The notes under the pieces: model-generated
Seen by the model: the letters and a program-made list of their open reading frames with translations, nothing else
Told to the model about the DNA's origin: nothing
Databases searched by the model: none
NCBI GenBank assembly: GCA_050181585.1
Contig: JBFXDA010000007.1
Location: 1-64,000 of the forward strand
Source: JAQSWP01 sp050181585
GTDB lineage: Bacteria > Pseudomonadota > Alphaproteobacteria > Reyranellales > JAQSWP01
Direction: 5' to 3'
DNA length: 64,000 nucleotides
Part shown: positions 50,385 through 59,856 of the stretch, piece after piece
Position numbering within the stretch: the stretch's first letter is position 1
How the letters are laid out: each line of letters starts with the position of its first letter
Position numbers and translations under genes: made by a program

Positions 50385-51833
50385 ATGTCCGACCGGCCGC
50401 AGACCCTGGCGCCGGCGCCCCGCGCGCCGGCGATGCGAACCTCGTCCCTGGCTCCGTGGAAAGCGGAGACGCGGGCGATGCTGGCGCTCGGCCTGCCGAT
50501 CGCCGCCTCGCATTTCTGCCAGATCATGATCAACGCCATCGACGTCGCCATGCTGGGCCGCGTCGGGCCGGAAGCGGTGGCGGCCGGCGCGCTGGGCTTC
50601 GCGGTGTTCGTCATCGTGCTGGTCTTCATGCTCGGCCTGTCGATGGGCACCGCGCCGATGATGGCGCAGGCCATCGGCGGCGGGCAGAAGAGCATGCGCG
50701 AGGTGCGCCGCACCCTGCGCCAGGGCGTCTGGGCCACCGGCGCCGTCGGCGTGCCCTTCGCCCTGGCCACGATCTGGGCCGAGGAGCTGATGTTGCTCAG
50801 CGGCCAGGAGGCCGCCATCGCCCATGAGGCGGCGCGCTACGTGCAGGCGCTGGCGCCGTCGCTGTTCTTCGCCACCTGGTTCACCGTGCTGCGCAACTTC
50901 GTGGCCTCCTACCAGCGCGCCACCGCGCCGATGGTGATCATGGTGGTCGGTCTGTTGGCCAATGTCGGTTTCAACTACGTGCTGATCTACGGCAAGCTCG
51001 GCTTCCCGGCGCTGGGCGTGATGGGGGCGGGCATCGGTTCCAGCCTGGCGCAACTCCTGATGCTGTCGCTGCTGCTGGGCTTCATCCTGGTCGATCGCCG
51101 CTTCCGCCGCTTCCACGTCCTGGGCCGGTTCTGGCACGCCGACTGGCCGCGCTTCGTCGAGGTGCTGCGGCTCGGCACGCCGATCGGCCTGGCCATGCTG
51201 TTCGAGGTGGCGCTGTTCGCCGGCTCCGCCTTCATCATGGGCCTGATCGGCACTTTCGAGCTGGCGGCGCACCAGATCGCCCTGCAGATCGCCTCGGCCA
51301 CCTTCATGATCCCGCTCGGCATCGCCCAGGCCGGCGGCATCCGCGTCGCGCTCGCCGCCGGCGCCGCCGACCGGCTGGGCGTGCACCGCACCGGCGTCGC
51401 CTCGGTGGCGCTGGGCGTCGGTTTCATGGCGTTCATGGCGGTCCTGATCTGGACCGCGCCGGAACTGCTGGTTTCGCCCTTCCTTTCCGGCGCGCAAACG
51501 CCGGAGAATGCCCGGGTCATGGCCCTGGCCTGCTCCTACCTGGCGTTCGCCGCCGCCTTCCAGATCTTCGACGCCGCGCAGGTGGTCGGCGCCAACCTGC
51601 TGCGCGGGCTGAAGGACACGCGCGTGCCGATGATCTTCGCCGCCATCGGCTACTGGGCGATCGGCCTGCCGGTCGGCGTCTTGCTGGCCTTCACCTTCGG
51701 CCTCGACGGCGAGGGCGTGTGGATCGGCTTCGTGGTGGCGCTGGTGGTGGCGGCCGCCCTGATGCTGGGCCGCTTCGCCCTGCGCGAGCGCGTGCCGACG
51801 CTGCGCGCCGCCCTCGACGGCCGGCTGGCATGA
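50385..51833 (+). CDS. MATE-family multidrug efflux protein
   Basis: A 482-residue, 12-helix NorM-like antiporter that expels cationic drugs and other compounds with sodium or protons. Two homologous halves start near LALGLPIAASHFCQIMINAI and LRLGTPIGLAMLFEVALFAG; GAIGS-like AAGALGFAVF and QIALQIASATFMIPLGIAQA are typical. A 25-residue soluble start precedes the first helix. Its stop overlaps the tlyA start as ATGA, which couples the two. Confidence 0.92.
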   Translation: MSDRPQTLAPAPRAPAMRTSSLAPWKAETRAMLALGLPIAASHFCQIMINAIDVAMLGRVGPEAVAAGALGFAVFVIVLVFMLGLSMGTAPMMAQAIGGGQKSMREVRRTLRQGVWATGAVGVPFALATIWAEELMLLSGQEAAIAHEAARYVQALAPSLFFATWFTVLRNFVASYQRATAPMVIMVVGLLANVGFNYVLIYGKLGFPALGVMGAGIGSSLAQLLMLSLLLGFILVDRRFRRFHVLGRFWHADWPRFVEVLRLGTPIGLAMLFEVALFAGSAFIMGLIGTFELAAHQIALQIASATFMIPLGIAQAGGIRVALAAGAADRLGVHRTGVASVALGVGFMAFMAVLIWTAPELLVSPFLSGAQTPENARVMALACSYLAFAAAFQIFDAAQVVGANLLRGLKDTRVPMIFAAIGYWAIGLPVGVLLAFTFGLDGEGVWIGFVVALVVAAALMLGRFALRERVPTLRAALDGRLA

Positions 51834-52570
51834 GCAGGACCCGGCTCGATCAGACGCTGGTCGAGCGCGGCCTGGCGGAGAGCCGCGCCAAGGCGCAGGC
51901 GCTGGTCCTGGCCGGGCTGGTGTTCTCGGGCGAGAAGCGGCTGGACAAGCCCGGCACCGCCATCGCCGCCGACCTGCCGCTGGAAGTGCGCGGCCAGCCG
52001 CATCCTTACGTCTCGCGCGGCGGGCTGAAGCTGGAGCGCGCGCTCGACGCTTTCGGCATCGACCCCGCCGGCAAGGTGGCGCTCGACGTCGGCGCCTCGA
52101 CCGGCGGCTTCACCGACCTGCTGCTGCAGCGCGGCGCGGCCAAGGTCTATGCCGTCGATGTCGGCCACGGCCAGCTCGCCTGGAAGCTGCGCACCGATCC
52201 GCGCGTGGCGGTGCTGGAGCGCTTCAACGTCCGCCACATCTCCCGCGAACAGGTGCCCGATCCCGTCGACCTGATCGTCTGCGACGTCTCCTTCATCGGC
52301 CTGGAGAAGGCGCTGCCCGCCGCCCTGGCGCTGGCGGCGCCCGGCGCCTGGCTGGCAACGCTGATCAAGCCGCAATTCGAGGTCGGCAAGGGGCAGGTGG
52401 GGAAGGGCGGCATCGTGCGCGATCCGGCGCTGCACGAAGAGGTGTGCCGGCGCATCGAGGCGTGGGTGAATGCGCTGCCGGGCTGGCAGGTGGTGGGGAT
52501 CGTGCCGAGTCCGATCGAAGGGGCGGATGGCAACCGCGAGTTTTTGCTGGGCGCGCGCTTTGTCGGTTAG
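51830..52570 (+). CDS. tlyA: TlyA-family rRNA (cytidine-2'-O)-methyltransferase
   Basis: A 246-residue protein: an N-terminal S4 RNA-binding domain (about 3-60: RLDQTLVERGLAESRAKAQA, YVSRGGLKLERAL) and an FtsJ-like methyltransferase (LDVGASTGGFTDLLLQRGA, YAVDVGHGQLAWKLRTDPRV, VCDVSFIGLEKAL, LIKPQFEVGKG). TlyA methylates 16S and 23S rRNA, which sensitises ribosomes to capreomycin. In many alphaproteobacteria it follows dxs directly; here three units separate them. The ATG overlaps the MATE stop; the 3' end overlaps the convergent racemase gene by 4 bases. Confidence 0.92.
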   Translation: MSRTRLDQTLVERGLAESRAKAQALVLAGLVFSGEKRLDKPGTAIAADLPLEVRGQPHPYVSRGGLKLERALDAFGIDPAGKVALDVGASTGGFTDLLLQRGAAKVYAVDVGHGQLAWKLRTDPRVAVLERFNVRHISREQVPDPVDLIVCDVSFIGLEKALPAALALAAPGAWLATLIKPQFEVGKGQVGKGGIVRDPALHEEVCRRIEAWVNALPGWQVVGIVPSPIEGADGNREFLLGARFVG

Positions 52571-53256
52571 GCGATCGCCCGCTTCAACGCCGCCCGCGCC
52601 AGCAGCCGCGTCGAATCAAGCGTCGGCAGGGGCGAGTTGGCGTCGCTGAGGATCAGCGGGATCTCGGTGCAGCCCAGCACCACCGCGTCGCAGCCTTCGC
52701 CCTTCAGCCGCGCGATGACCTGCTGGAAATAGACGATGCCCTCGGGCTTGAAGACGCCGTAGACCAGCTCGTCCATGATGATGCGGTTGATCTCCTCGCG
52801 CTCCTCCCGGTTCGGGCGCACGAAGTCGAGGCCGCGCTCGGCGAGCTTGCCGGGATAGACCTCGCTTTCGACCAGCCATTTGGTGCCGGTGAGCGCCAGG
52901 CGCTTGAAGCCGCGCTCGGCCGCCTGCTGCGCCACGCACTCGGCGATGTGCAGCCAGGGCAGGGGCGAGGCCGGCAGCACGTGCGGCATTGCCTGGTGGA
53001 TGGTGTTGTCGGGGCAGATCAGGAACTCGGCGCCGGCGCGTTTCAGTTTCTCCGCCGAGGCCAGCATCATCTCGCCGACGCTCTTCCAATCGCCGCGATA
53101 GATCAGCGCCATGTAGTCGCCCAGCGAGAAAGTGTGCATGGTGACTTCGGGATGCGCGTGCGGGCCCAGCAGCGCCGGCCCCTCGGTGCAGATGGTGCGA
53201 TAGCACAGCGCCGCGCCTTCGGCGGAGCAGGCGACGATGCCGATATGCCTGGCCAT
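52567..53256 (-). CDS. Aspartate/glutamate racemase-family protein
   Basis: A 229-residue PLP-independent racemase. The two catalytic cysteines are C81 (LICPDNTIHQ) and C196 (VVLGCTEIPLIL). The family interconverts L- and D-aspartate or glutamate, or related amino acids; the specific one is unknown. ATG at 53256 follows the SppA stop by 2 bases, so they are cotranscribed with SppA upstream. No cell-wall genes that would fix a D-glutamate role are adjacent. Confidence 0.88.
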   Translation of the reverse strand: MARHIGIVACSAEGAALCYRTICTEGPALLGPHAHPEVTMHTFSLGDYMALIYRGDWKSVGEMMLASAEKLKRAGAEFLICPDNTIHQAMPHVLPASPLPWLHIAECVAQQAAERGFKRLALTGTKWLVESEVYPGKLAERGLDFVRPNREEREEINRIIMDELVYGVFKPEGIVYFQQVIARLKGEGCDAVVLGCTEIPLILSDANSPLPTLDSTRLLARAALKRAIA

Positions 53257-53257
53257 G

Positions 53258-55021
53258 TCAGTAGCCGAGCCTGGCCGGCGGCATGGTCATGGCGCCGCGG
53301 TCGGCGATGAGGCCGAGGGCGTTGAGCTCGCTGCCGATCCTGGCGATGCCGCCCAGCGCCTGGCGCAAGGCGGCCTGTTCCTGCGAAGAGCCGCCGCCGA
53401 AGAACCGGTCGATCAGCCGGTCGAGCGGGTCCTCCGGTTCGGGCAGCGGCTTGAGCGTGATCGAGGCGGTGGTCTCGATGCCGGCGGCGGCCTTGGCGTA
53501 GTCGATCGCCAGCATCAGCCCGCCCAGCTCGTCGACCAGGCCGACGCGCTTGGCGTCCAGCCCGGTCCAGATGCGCCCGCGCGCCACCGCATCGACCTGC
53601 TGCGGGGAGAGCTTGCGCGCATCGCCGACGCGCTTGGTGAAATCGGCGTAGACCCGGTCGAGCGAGCGCTCGACCGCGGCCGCCTGCTCGGCGCTGAACG
53701 GCCGGAACGGCGAGGCCATGCCGGCATTGGTGCCGGCCCGCAGGTGGCCGATATTGACGCCGATATCGGCCAGTGCCTGGTCGAGCACCGGCTTGTAGCT
53801 GAAGACGCCGATCGAGCCGGTGATGGTGGCGCGCGAGGCGACGATGAGATCGGCCGGCAGGGCGACGAAATAGCCGCCGGAGGCCGCCGTGTCGCCCATC
53901 GACACGATCACCGGCTTGCCGCGGCTGCGGGTGCGGGCGACCTCGCGGAAGATCGTGTCGGCGGCGACGTAGGAGCCGCCGGGCGAATCGATGCGCAGCA
54001 CCACGGCGCGCACCTGCGGGTCCTCGGCGGCCTCGCGCAAGGCGCCGGCGATCGTGTCGGAGCCCAGCATGCGGTCGCCGGCGGCCAGGCTGTAGGCGTT
54101 GTCGCCCGGCACGATGGCGCCGGTGCCGGCGATCAGCGCCACCACCGGACCGGCGGCGAACGGCCTGTGCATCACCTGCATGTAGTCCGCGATGGCGAAC
54201 AGCCCGGCGCGGGCGCCGGCCTGCTGCAGCGCGTAGGTCTCGACCTCGTCCCAGTAGCCGATGCGGTCGACCAGCCGGGCGAGCTTGGCGTCGGCCGCGC
54301 TCATGGGCGCGCGGTCGATCAGTCGCCGCAGCTCGTCGACGGCGATGCCGCGGGCCTTGGAGATGTCGCCGACGATCTGGGCGAACAGGCTGTCGACCAG
54401 CGCCTGCAGGTTCTCGCGATGGGCCGGGGTGAATTCGCTGTGCGTCGCCAGGTTGGGCGCCGACTTGTACTCGTAGCGCTTGCCGCCCTGGATCTGGACG
54501 TTCAACTTGTCGAGCGCGTTCTTCAGGAACGGCGTCTCGATCGACACGCCCAGCAGCGCCAGATCGCCGCTGGGCTGCAGCCAGACCTCGCCGGCCGAGG
54601 CCAGGTAGTAGGAGCCGGTGCCGTTGCCGCCTTCGCCGAAAGCGTGGGCGAAGGAGACCACGAACTTGTCGGCGGCGCGGAAGGCGATCAGGGCCTCGCG
54701 CAGCTCCTGCACCGAGGCCAGGCCGGGGCTCTCGTCGCCGGTGACCAGCACCAGGCCGGCGACGCGCTTGTCGATGCGCGCCTGCATCAGGGCGGCGATC
54801 AGGTCCGACAGCACCGGGCGCGGCTGGCTCAGCAGCAGGTCGAGCGGATCGCCGCTTTCGGCCTCGACCGGCGGCACGCGCAGATCGAGCTTCAGCACGA
54901 TGCGGTCGGGCGGCGTCGGCTTGTGCGGCGAGAACCACAGCCCGGCGGCGACCGCCAGCACGACCAGCAGCAGGGTGAGGCCGCCTATGAACGCCAGGAG
55001 AACTGAAAGGAAACGGCCCAT
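53258..55021 (-). CDS. sppA: Signal peptide peptidase SppA, 67K type
   Basis: A 587-residue membrane serine peptidase that degrades leftover signal peptides. An N-terminal membrane anchor (about 5-28) is followed by two protease-like halves. The Ser/Lys dyad is K186 (YEYKSAPNLATHS) in the first half and S381 (DTAASGGYFVALPADLI) in the second, the layout of E. coli SppA. Long form, near 600 residues as expected. Its gene precedes the racemase by 1 base on the same strand. Confidence 0.93.
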   Translation of the reverse strand: MGRFLSVLLAFIGGLTLLLVVLAVAAGLWFSPHKPTPPDRIVLKLDLRVPPVEAESGDPLDLLLSQPRPVLSDLIAALMQARIDKRVAGLVLVTGDESPGLASVQELREALIAFRAADKFVVSFAHAFGEGGNGTGSYYLASAGEVWLQPSGDLALLGVSIETPFLKNALDKLNVQIQGGKRYEYKSAPNLATHSEFTPAHRENLQALVDSLFAQIVGDISKARGIAVDELRRLIDRAPMSAADAKLARLVDRIGYWDEVETYALQQAGARAGLFAIADYMQVMHRPFAAGPVVALIAGTGAIVPGDNAYSLAAGDRMLGSDTIAGALREAAEDPQVRAVVLRIDSPGGSYVAADTIFREVARTRSRGKPVIVSMGDTAASGGYFVALPADLIVASRATITGSIGVFSYKPVLDQALADIGVNIGHLRAGTNAGMASPFRPFSAEQAAAVERSLDRVYADFTKRVGDARKLSPQQVDAVARGRIWTGLDAKRVGLVDELGGLMLAIDYAKAAAGIETTASITLKPLPEPEDPLDRLIDRFFGGGSSQEQAALRQALGGIARIGSELNALGLIADRGAMTMPPARLGY

Positions 55022-55105
55022 GACACTTTGCTCTGCGAAGATTCCGGTTTCAGGTCGGGCAATGCTATCGAGCGCGACGGCGCGGGGCCAGAGTCAAGCC
55101 CAAGG

Positions 55106-55879
55106 TCAGGCCCAGCCCCAGGCGCCCATGCCGAGATTGCCCAGTTCGAAGCTGCGATGCAGGGCGCGGCCGGGCTTGCCGCCGGCGGCGCCGAACGGCA
55201 CCAGCAGCGGCAGCAGGTGCTCGTCGCGGGGATGCGATTGCGCCGCGCCGGGGGCGGTGTGACGATATCGTGTCAGCGCCTGGCTGTCGCCGCGCAGGAT
55301 GGCCTGGTGCGCCCATTCCTCGAAGTCGCGGGCCCAGTCCTGGGGCTCGCCGCCTGCGAAATCGAGGCCGCGCAGGTTGTGGACGATCGAGCCCGAGCCC
55401 ATGACCAGCACCTCCTCCTCGCACAGCGGCGCCAGCGCGCGACCGAGATCGAAATGCCAGGCCGGGCCGCGATGATGCTGGAGCGAAAGCTGGGCCACGG
55501 GAATGTCGGCCGCGGGATACATCAACAGCAGCGGCACCCAGGCACCATGGTCGAGGCCGCGCCGTGGATCGAGCCCGGCCGCGATGCCGGTTTCGGCCAG
55601 CAGGCCGATGGCTTCCTCGGCGATGTCCGGCGCGCCGGGGGCGGGATATTGCAGGCGGTAGAGTTCGGCCGGGAAGCCGCCGAAATCGTGGATGGTTTCG
55701 GGGCGTTCCGCGCCGCCCAGCATCGGGACGGCGGTTTCCCAATGGGCCGAGATGCAGAGAATGCCGCGCGGCCGGCCGATGCTACGGCCCAGGCCGCGCA
55801 GGAATTCGTGCGCCGGGGTCGGCGTCACCGCCATCATCGGCGAGCCGTGCGACACGAAGATCGGGCCGATCCGCGCCAT
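55106..55879 (-). CDS. DODA-type extradiol aromatic ring-opening dioxygenase
   Basis: A 257-residue LigB-fold protein of the 4,5-DOPA dioxygenase (YgiD) group. Metal-site segments are FVSHGSPMMAV, CISAHWETAVPM, LDHGAWVPLLLMY and GSGSIVHNLRGL. Members open catechol rings with non-haem iron or zinc; YgiD acts on DOPA in vitro. The physiological substrate is unclear. It starts 4 bases after the SnoaL-like gene upstream (stop at 55884) on the same strand. Confidence 0.9.
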   Translation of the reverse strand: MARIGPIFVSHGSPMMAVTPTPAHEFLRGLGRSIGRPRGILCISAHWETAVPMLGGAERPETIHDFGGFPAELYRLQYPAPGAPDIAEEAIGLLAETGIAAGLDPRRGLDHGAWVPLLLMYPAADIPVAQLSLQHHRGPAWHFDLGRALAPLCEEEVLVMGSGSIVHNLRGLDFAGGEPQDWARDFEEWAHQAILRGDSQALTRYRHTAPGAAQSHPRDEHLLPLLVPFGAAGGKPGRALHRSFELGNLGMGAWGWA

Positions 55880-55883
55880 GCGC

Positions 55884-56285
55884 CTATTCGGCCGCGCGCG
55901 CCTGCGCCGCCGCCGGCAGGGTCACCCAACTGAAGACCTTGGCGATGATGCGCCACTCGCCGTCCAGCTTCAGCAGGTTGAGATAGTCGGTGAAGAGGCG
56001 CGGGCCGATGGCGATCTGCACCCGCGCGAGCGCGCTGACCGGGCTGGAGACGTCGATGCCCAGGATCGTATCGCGGCGGGTCTCGCCGTTCTTGGCCGGC
56101 GCGGCGCGGGCGGCGACGCGGGCATAGACCGTCTCCATGTCGTCATGCGCCAGCTTGCCGTCGCTGGCGTTGGAGAGATGGCAGGCGGGATGGAAGATGC
56201 GCCGCAGCGTCTCGACGTCGCCGTTATAGAAGCCGTCGAAATAGAGCTGCAGCGCGTTGGCGATCTCCTCGTACTCGGTGCGCAT
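55884..56285 (-). CDS. SnoaL/NTF2-like fold protein
   Basis: A 133-residue single-domain protein of the NTF2/SnoaL superfamily, here close to the putative lumazine-binding group (YEEIANALQLYFDGFYNGDV, LRRIFHPACHLSNASDGKLA, FTDYLNLLKLDGEWRIIAKV). Such folds bind small ligands or act as isomerases, dehydratases or cyclases. Function unknown. It lies between the AhpD-like and dioxygenase genes in a run of five or more minus-strand genes. Confidence 0.8.
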   Translation of the reverse strand: MRTEYEEIANALQLYFDGFYNGDVETLRRIFHPACHLSNASDGKLAHDDMETVYARVAARAAPAKNGETRRDTILGIDVSSPVSALARVQIAIGPRLFTDYLNLLKLDGEWRIIAKVFSWVTLPAAAQARAAE

Positions 56286-56317
56286 CGCGGGCCTCCCTTG
56301 GGTTCAACGCGTCCGGT

Positions 56318-56896
56318 TCAGCGCGTCATGGCGTGGTATTCCGGATTGGGCATCATGTCGGTGGCGTGCGCCAGCCGGTTGGTCATGTTGAAGAAAGCGG
56401 CCACGTCGCCGATGTCGTAGATGTCCCGGTCGGAGAAGCCGACCTTGCGCAACGCGGCGCGGTCGGCGTCGCCGATATCGAACGGCGCCACGCTCAGCTT
56501 CCAGGCGAAATCCAGCATGGCGCGCTGGCGCGGCGCCAGCTCGGCGACGCGATAGTTCATCACCATCATCTCGCCGAGCTGCGGGTCGCCGGAGATCTGC
56601 CGCACCGCCTGGCCGTGCGCCACCAGGCAGTAGTAGCAGCGATTGGCGGCGGACACGACCACCGCGATCATCTCGCGCTCCAGTTTGGAGAGGCCGGACT
56701 CGCCCAGCATCAATTCGTTGTAGGTGGCGATGAAATTGCGCGCCTTGTTCGGATTCTGCGCCACGACGCGGATGACGTTGGGCACCATGCCCAGCTTCTC
56801 CAGGCACTTGGCGAAGTATTTCGCCAGGTCCTCCTCCTTCGGCGCCTTCTTCGGCAGTGGCAGCTTGAGCTTGGTCAGGTGCTTGGGCTGGGGCAT
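56318..56896 (-). CDS. AhpD-like peroxidase-related (carboxymuconolactone decarboxylase fold) protein
   Basis: A 192-residue protein with the alkylhydroperoxidase AhpD core: the redox motif CYYCLVAHG (CxxC followed by H) near 92, and LSKLEREMIAVVVSAANR ahead of it. The later HATDMMPNPEYHAMTR tail belongs to the peroxidase-related subgroup. AhpD proteins reduce lipoyl or other thiols, helping peroxide removal; here a partner AhpC is absent. It sits 16 bases after the membrane protein gene upstream. Confidence 0.88.
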   Translation of the reverse strand: MPQPKHLTKLKLPLPKKAPKEEDLAKYFAKCLEKLGMVPNVIRVVAQNPNKARNFIATYNELMLGESGLSKLEREMIAVVVSAANRCYYCLVAHGQAVRQISGDPQLGEMMVMNYRVAELAPRQRAMLDFAWKLSVAPFDIGDADRAALRKVGFSDRDIYDIGDVAAFFNMTNRLAHATDMMPNPEYHAMTR

Positions 56897-56911
56897 GGCG
56901 TTTTCTCCGTT

Positions 56912-57469
56912 CTAGCGCAGGGCCACCAGGTTGGGCCGGTGGCGTTTGATTTCCTCCAGCGCATCGGCCAGCGGCCGGTCGAGGCCCTGGCCGGTGATGC
57001 CGATGGTGAAAGGCTTGTTGCGGATGCCGGTGAAATTGTCGTCGACGAACAGGTTCGGCAGCCGCAGCTCGGCGAACCGGTCCGGCGAAACGGTTATCTC
57101 CAGGCGGCTGCGCATGCGGTGCCGTCCCATGGCGACCATGGTGATGTCGTTCCACAGATAGCGCCGCGGCTCCTTGATCCGCAGCATCACGCCTTCGGGC
57201 CGCACCTCGATGACGGGGCCAGGATCGCGCAGGCGGCTGAGCGCCCGCCACATGTAGTAACCCATGCAGAACAGCACCGCCGCCGCGCCGAAATAGATCA
57301 GGCCCATGTTCGGTTCGCCCTGCGCCGCGTCGGCCGGCGGCGCGATGGCGGGCTTCACGTCGCCGGTGGCGATCATGAACATCAGCACCAGCGCCGTCAG
57401 CCCCAGCGCCAGCATGGCGAGGTAGAAGGGCCGGGCGTAGTTGATGCGAAGGGGCGGGCGCGGCGCCAT
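56912..57469 (-). CDS. Hypothetical protein with two membrane segments
   Basis: A 185-residue protein with hydrophobic segments near 14-33 and 55-73 and a cytosolic C-terminal part (VIEVRPEGVMLRIKEPRRYL, then LWNDITMVAMGRHRMRSRLE) that looks like a small beta-rich PH-like domain. Family not recognised. ATG at 57469 shares one base with the aroC stop (TGATG), so it is coupled to aroC. Confidence 0.75.
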   Translation of the reverse strand: MAPRPPLRINYARPFYLAMLALGLTALVLMFMIATGDVKPAIAPPADAAQGEPNMGLIYFGAAAVLFCMGYYMWRALSRLRDPGPVIEVRPEGVMLRIKEPRRYLWNDITMVAMGRHRMRSRLEITVSPDRFAELRLPNLFVDDNFTGIRNKPFTIGITGQGLDRPLADALEEIKRHRPNLVALR

Positions 57470-58542
57470 CAGGAACGCCCCAGGGCGCGGTGGCGCAGCA
57501 GGTGGTCGGCCAGCACGCAGGCCATCATGGCCTCGGCCACCGGCACGGCGCGGATGCCGACGCAGGGGTCGTGGCGGCCCTTGGTCTGGATCTCGGTCTC
57601 GCGTCCGGCCGTGTCGACGGTGCGCATGGGCTTGAGGATCGAGCTGGTCGGCTTCACCGCCAGGCGCGCCACGACGTCCTGCCCGGTCGAGATGCCGCCC
57701 AGGATGCCGCCGGCATGGTTGCTCAGGAATTCCGCCTGGCCGTCTTTGATGCGGATCTCGTCGCCGTTGGTCTCGCCGCTGAGCTCCGCCGCGGCGAAGC
57801 CGTCGCCGATCTCCACGCCCTTCACCGCGTTGATGGTCATCAGCGCCCGGGCGAGGTCGCTGTCGAGCTTGTCGTAGAGCGGCGCGCCCAGCCCGGCCGG
57901 CACGCCCGAGGCCACCACCTCGATCACCGCGCCGGTCGAGGAGCCGGCCTTGCGGATGGCGTCGAGATAGTCCTCCCATTCCATCGCCGCCTTGGGGTCG
58001 GGGCACCAGAACGGGTTCTGCCCGACGCTGTCCCAGCTCCACTTGGCGCGGTCGATGCGCTTGGCGCCGATCTGCACCAGCGCGCCGCGCACCTTGACGC
58101 CTTCGCCCAGCACCTTGCGCGCGATGGCGCCGGCGGCGACGCGCACGGCGGTCTCGCGCGCCGACTGGCGGCCGCCGCCGCGATAGTCGCGGATGCCGTA
58201 CTTGGCCCAGTAGGTGTAGTCGGCATGGCCGGGGCGGAACTTGTCCTTGATCTCGGAATAGTCCTTGGAGCGCTGGTCGACGTTCTCGATCAGCAGGCTG
58301 ACCGGCGTGCCGGTGGTGACGCCCTCGAACACGCCGGACAGGATCTTCACCGTGTCCGGCTCCTGGCGCTGGGTGGTGAAGCGCGACTGGCCGGGCTTGC
58401 GTTTGTCGAGCCAGTGCTGGATGTCGGCTTCGGACAGGGGAATGAGCGGCGGCACGCCGTCGACCACGCAGCCGATCGCCGGTCCGTGGCTTTCGCCCCA
58501 GCTCGTGAAGCGGAAGAGCGTGCCGAAGCTGTTGCCGGCCAT
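57469..58542 (-). CDS. aroC: Chorismate synthase
   Basis: A 357-residue FMN-dependent enzyme for the last step of the shikimate pathway, turning EPSP into chorismate, precursor of aromatic amino acids and folate. Signatures: FTSWGESHGPAIGCVVDGVP near the start, YRGGGRQSARETAVRVAAGA and DPCVGIRAVPVAEAMMACV near the end. It is 10 bases downstream of fabI and overlaps the membrane protein gene, so it is inside a fabI-led unit. Confidence 0.97.
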   Translation of the reverse strand: MAGNSFGTLFRFTSWGESHGPAIGCVVDGVPPLIPLSEADIQHWLDKRKPGQSRFTTQRQEPDTVKILSGVFEGVTTGTPVSLLIENVDQRSKDYSEIKDKFRPGHADYTYWAKYGIRDYRGGGRQSARETAVRVAAGAIARKVLGEGVKVRGALVQIGAKRIDRAKWSWDSVGQNPFWCPDPKAAMEWEDYLDAIRKAGSSTGAVIEVVASGVPAGLGAPLYDKLDSDLARALMTINAVKGVEIGDGFAAAELSGETNGDEIRIKDGQAEFLSNHAGGILGGISTGQDVVARLAVKPTSSILKPMRTVDTAGRETEIQTKGRHDPCVGIRAVPVAEAMMACVLADHLLRHRALGRS

Positions 58543-58552
58543 TTCCGCCTGC

Positions 58553-59392
58553 CTATTTGTCGGGGTCGAAGGTCTTCAGCAACTCGACCAGCTTGGGCGC
58601 GGAATCGGTCGCCATCATGCCGACCGTGTGATAGCCGGCATCGACGTGATGCACTTCGCCCGAAACGCCGGCGCCCAGGTCGCTCAGCAGGTAGAGGGCG
58701 GAGCCGCCGACATCCTCGATGGTGACGTTGCGCTTCAGCGGCGCGTTGTACTCGTTCCATTTCAGAATGTAGCGGAAGTCGCCGATGCCGGAGGCGGCCA
58801 GGGTTCGGATCGGACCGGCCGAGATGGCGTTGACGCGGATATTGTCGTTGCCCAGGTCGGCGGCCAGGTAGCGGACGCTGGCCTCCAGCGCGGCCTTGGC
58901 CACGCCCATGACGTTGTAGTGCGGGATCACCCGCTCGGCGCCGTAATAGGTCAGGGTCAGCAGGCTGCCGCCATCCGTCATCAGCCGCGAGGCGCGTTGC
59001 GCCACCGCCGTGAACGAGAAACAGGAAATGTTCATCGTCATGGCGAAGTTTTCCGGCGTCGTGTCGACGTAGCGGCCCTTGAGCTGCTCCTTGTCGGAGA
59101 AGGCGATGGCGTGCACCAGGAAATCGAGCTTGCCCCATTCCCGTTCGACCTTGGCGAACAGCGCGTCCATGCTCTCGGCGCTGGTGACGTCGCAGGGCTC
59201 TATCAGGGTGACGCCGACTTCCTGCGCCAGCGGCCGGATGCGCTTCTCCAGCGCCTCGCCCTGGTAGGTGAAGCCCATGGTGGCGCCATGCTTGTACAGG
59301 GATTTGGCAATGCCCCAGGCAATGGAGCGGTCGTTGGCGATGCCCATGACCAGGCCCTTCTTGCCGGCCATCAGCGCTGCGGGGGACGTCAT
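58553..59392 (-). CDS. fabI: Enoyl-[acyl-carrier-protein] reductase (NADH), FabI type
   Basis: A 279-residue SDR-fold enzyme that completes each cycle of fatty acid synthesis, the target of triclosan. NADH site GLVMGIANDRSIAWGIAKSL; active region YYGAERVIPHYNVMGVAKAA with the Y-x6-K spacing special to FabI; then GPIRTLAASGI. A housekeeping gene. The 120 bases upstream (59393-59512) separate it from cbpM and probably hold its promoter. Confidence 0.96.
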   Translation of the reverse strand: MTSPAALMAGKKGLVMGIANDRSIAWGIAKSLYKHGATMGFTYQGEALEKRIRPLAQEVGVTLIEPCDVTSAESMDALFAKVEREWGKLDFLVHAIAFSDKEQLKGRYVDTTPENFAMTMNISCFSFTAVAQRASRLMTDGGSLLTLTYYGAERVIPHYNVMGVAKAALEASVRYLAADLGNDNIRVNAISAGPIRTLAASGIGDFRYILKWNEYNAPLKRNVTIEDVGGSALYLLSDLGAGVSGEVHHVDAGYHTVGMMATDSAPKLVELLKTFDPDK

Positions 59393-59512
59393 GAAAACCT
59401 CTGGAACGGCAGGAACGGCGTGTTTTCTGGCATCCTACACCATCATCCCGCCCGGTCAATTGCGCCGCAGCCCCTAAGCGGCGGTATTCATTCAAGAAAT
59501 TCGGCCTGACAA

Positions 59513-59845
59513 TCAGGAGATCTGGCCCAGGCCGAGGCGGCGCGCGATCTCGTCGCGGGTGTCGGTGGGCAAAGCGCCGATGGTGGCGAGAATGTCATGG
59601 AGCTGCCGGCGCAAGGCATGGTTCTGGTCGATCAGCGACAGCACCACCGGCACCGTGTCCGCCTCGATGGCGAGCTCCTCCACCAGGTCGCGGATCAGCC
59701 GCGCCCGCGCCAGGTCGGCATCGGCGAACACCCAGCCGCTGTCGTCGCGCGCCGGCCTGATCCATTGCTCGGCGATCCAGGCCTCCAGCTCGGGCGTGCG
59801 GCAGCCGACCAGGGTCACGATCTGTTCGATGCGCCATGTCGTCAT
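59513..59845 (-). CDS. cbpM: Chaperone modulator CbpM
   Basis: A 110-residue MerR-fold-like protein that binds and inhibits the co-chaperone CbpA. Pattern: WRIEQIVTLVGCRTPELEAW at the start, a helical middle (LIRDLVEELAIEADTVPVVL) and a C-terminal coil. It follows cbpA by 11 bases, the standard order. ATG at 59845 follows GGGAGGCC. Confidence 0.88.
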   Translation of the reverse strand: MTTWRIEQIVTLVGCRTPELEAWIAEQWIRPARDDSGWVFADADLARARLIRDLVEELAIEADTVPVVLSLIDQNHALRRQLHDILATIGALPTDTRDEIARRLGLGQIS

Positions 59846-59856
59846 GATGGCCTCCC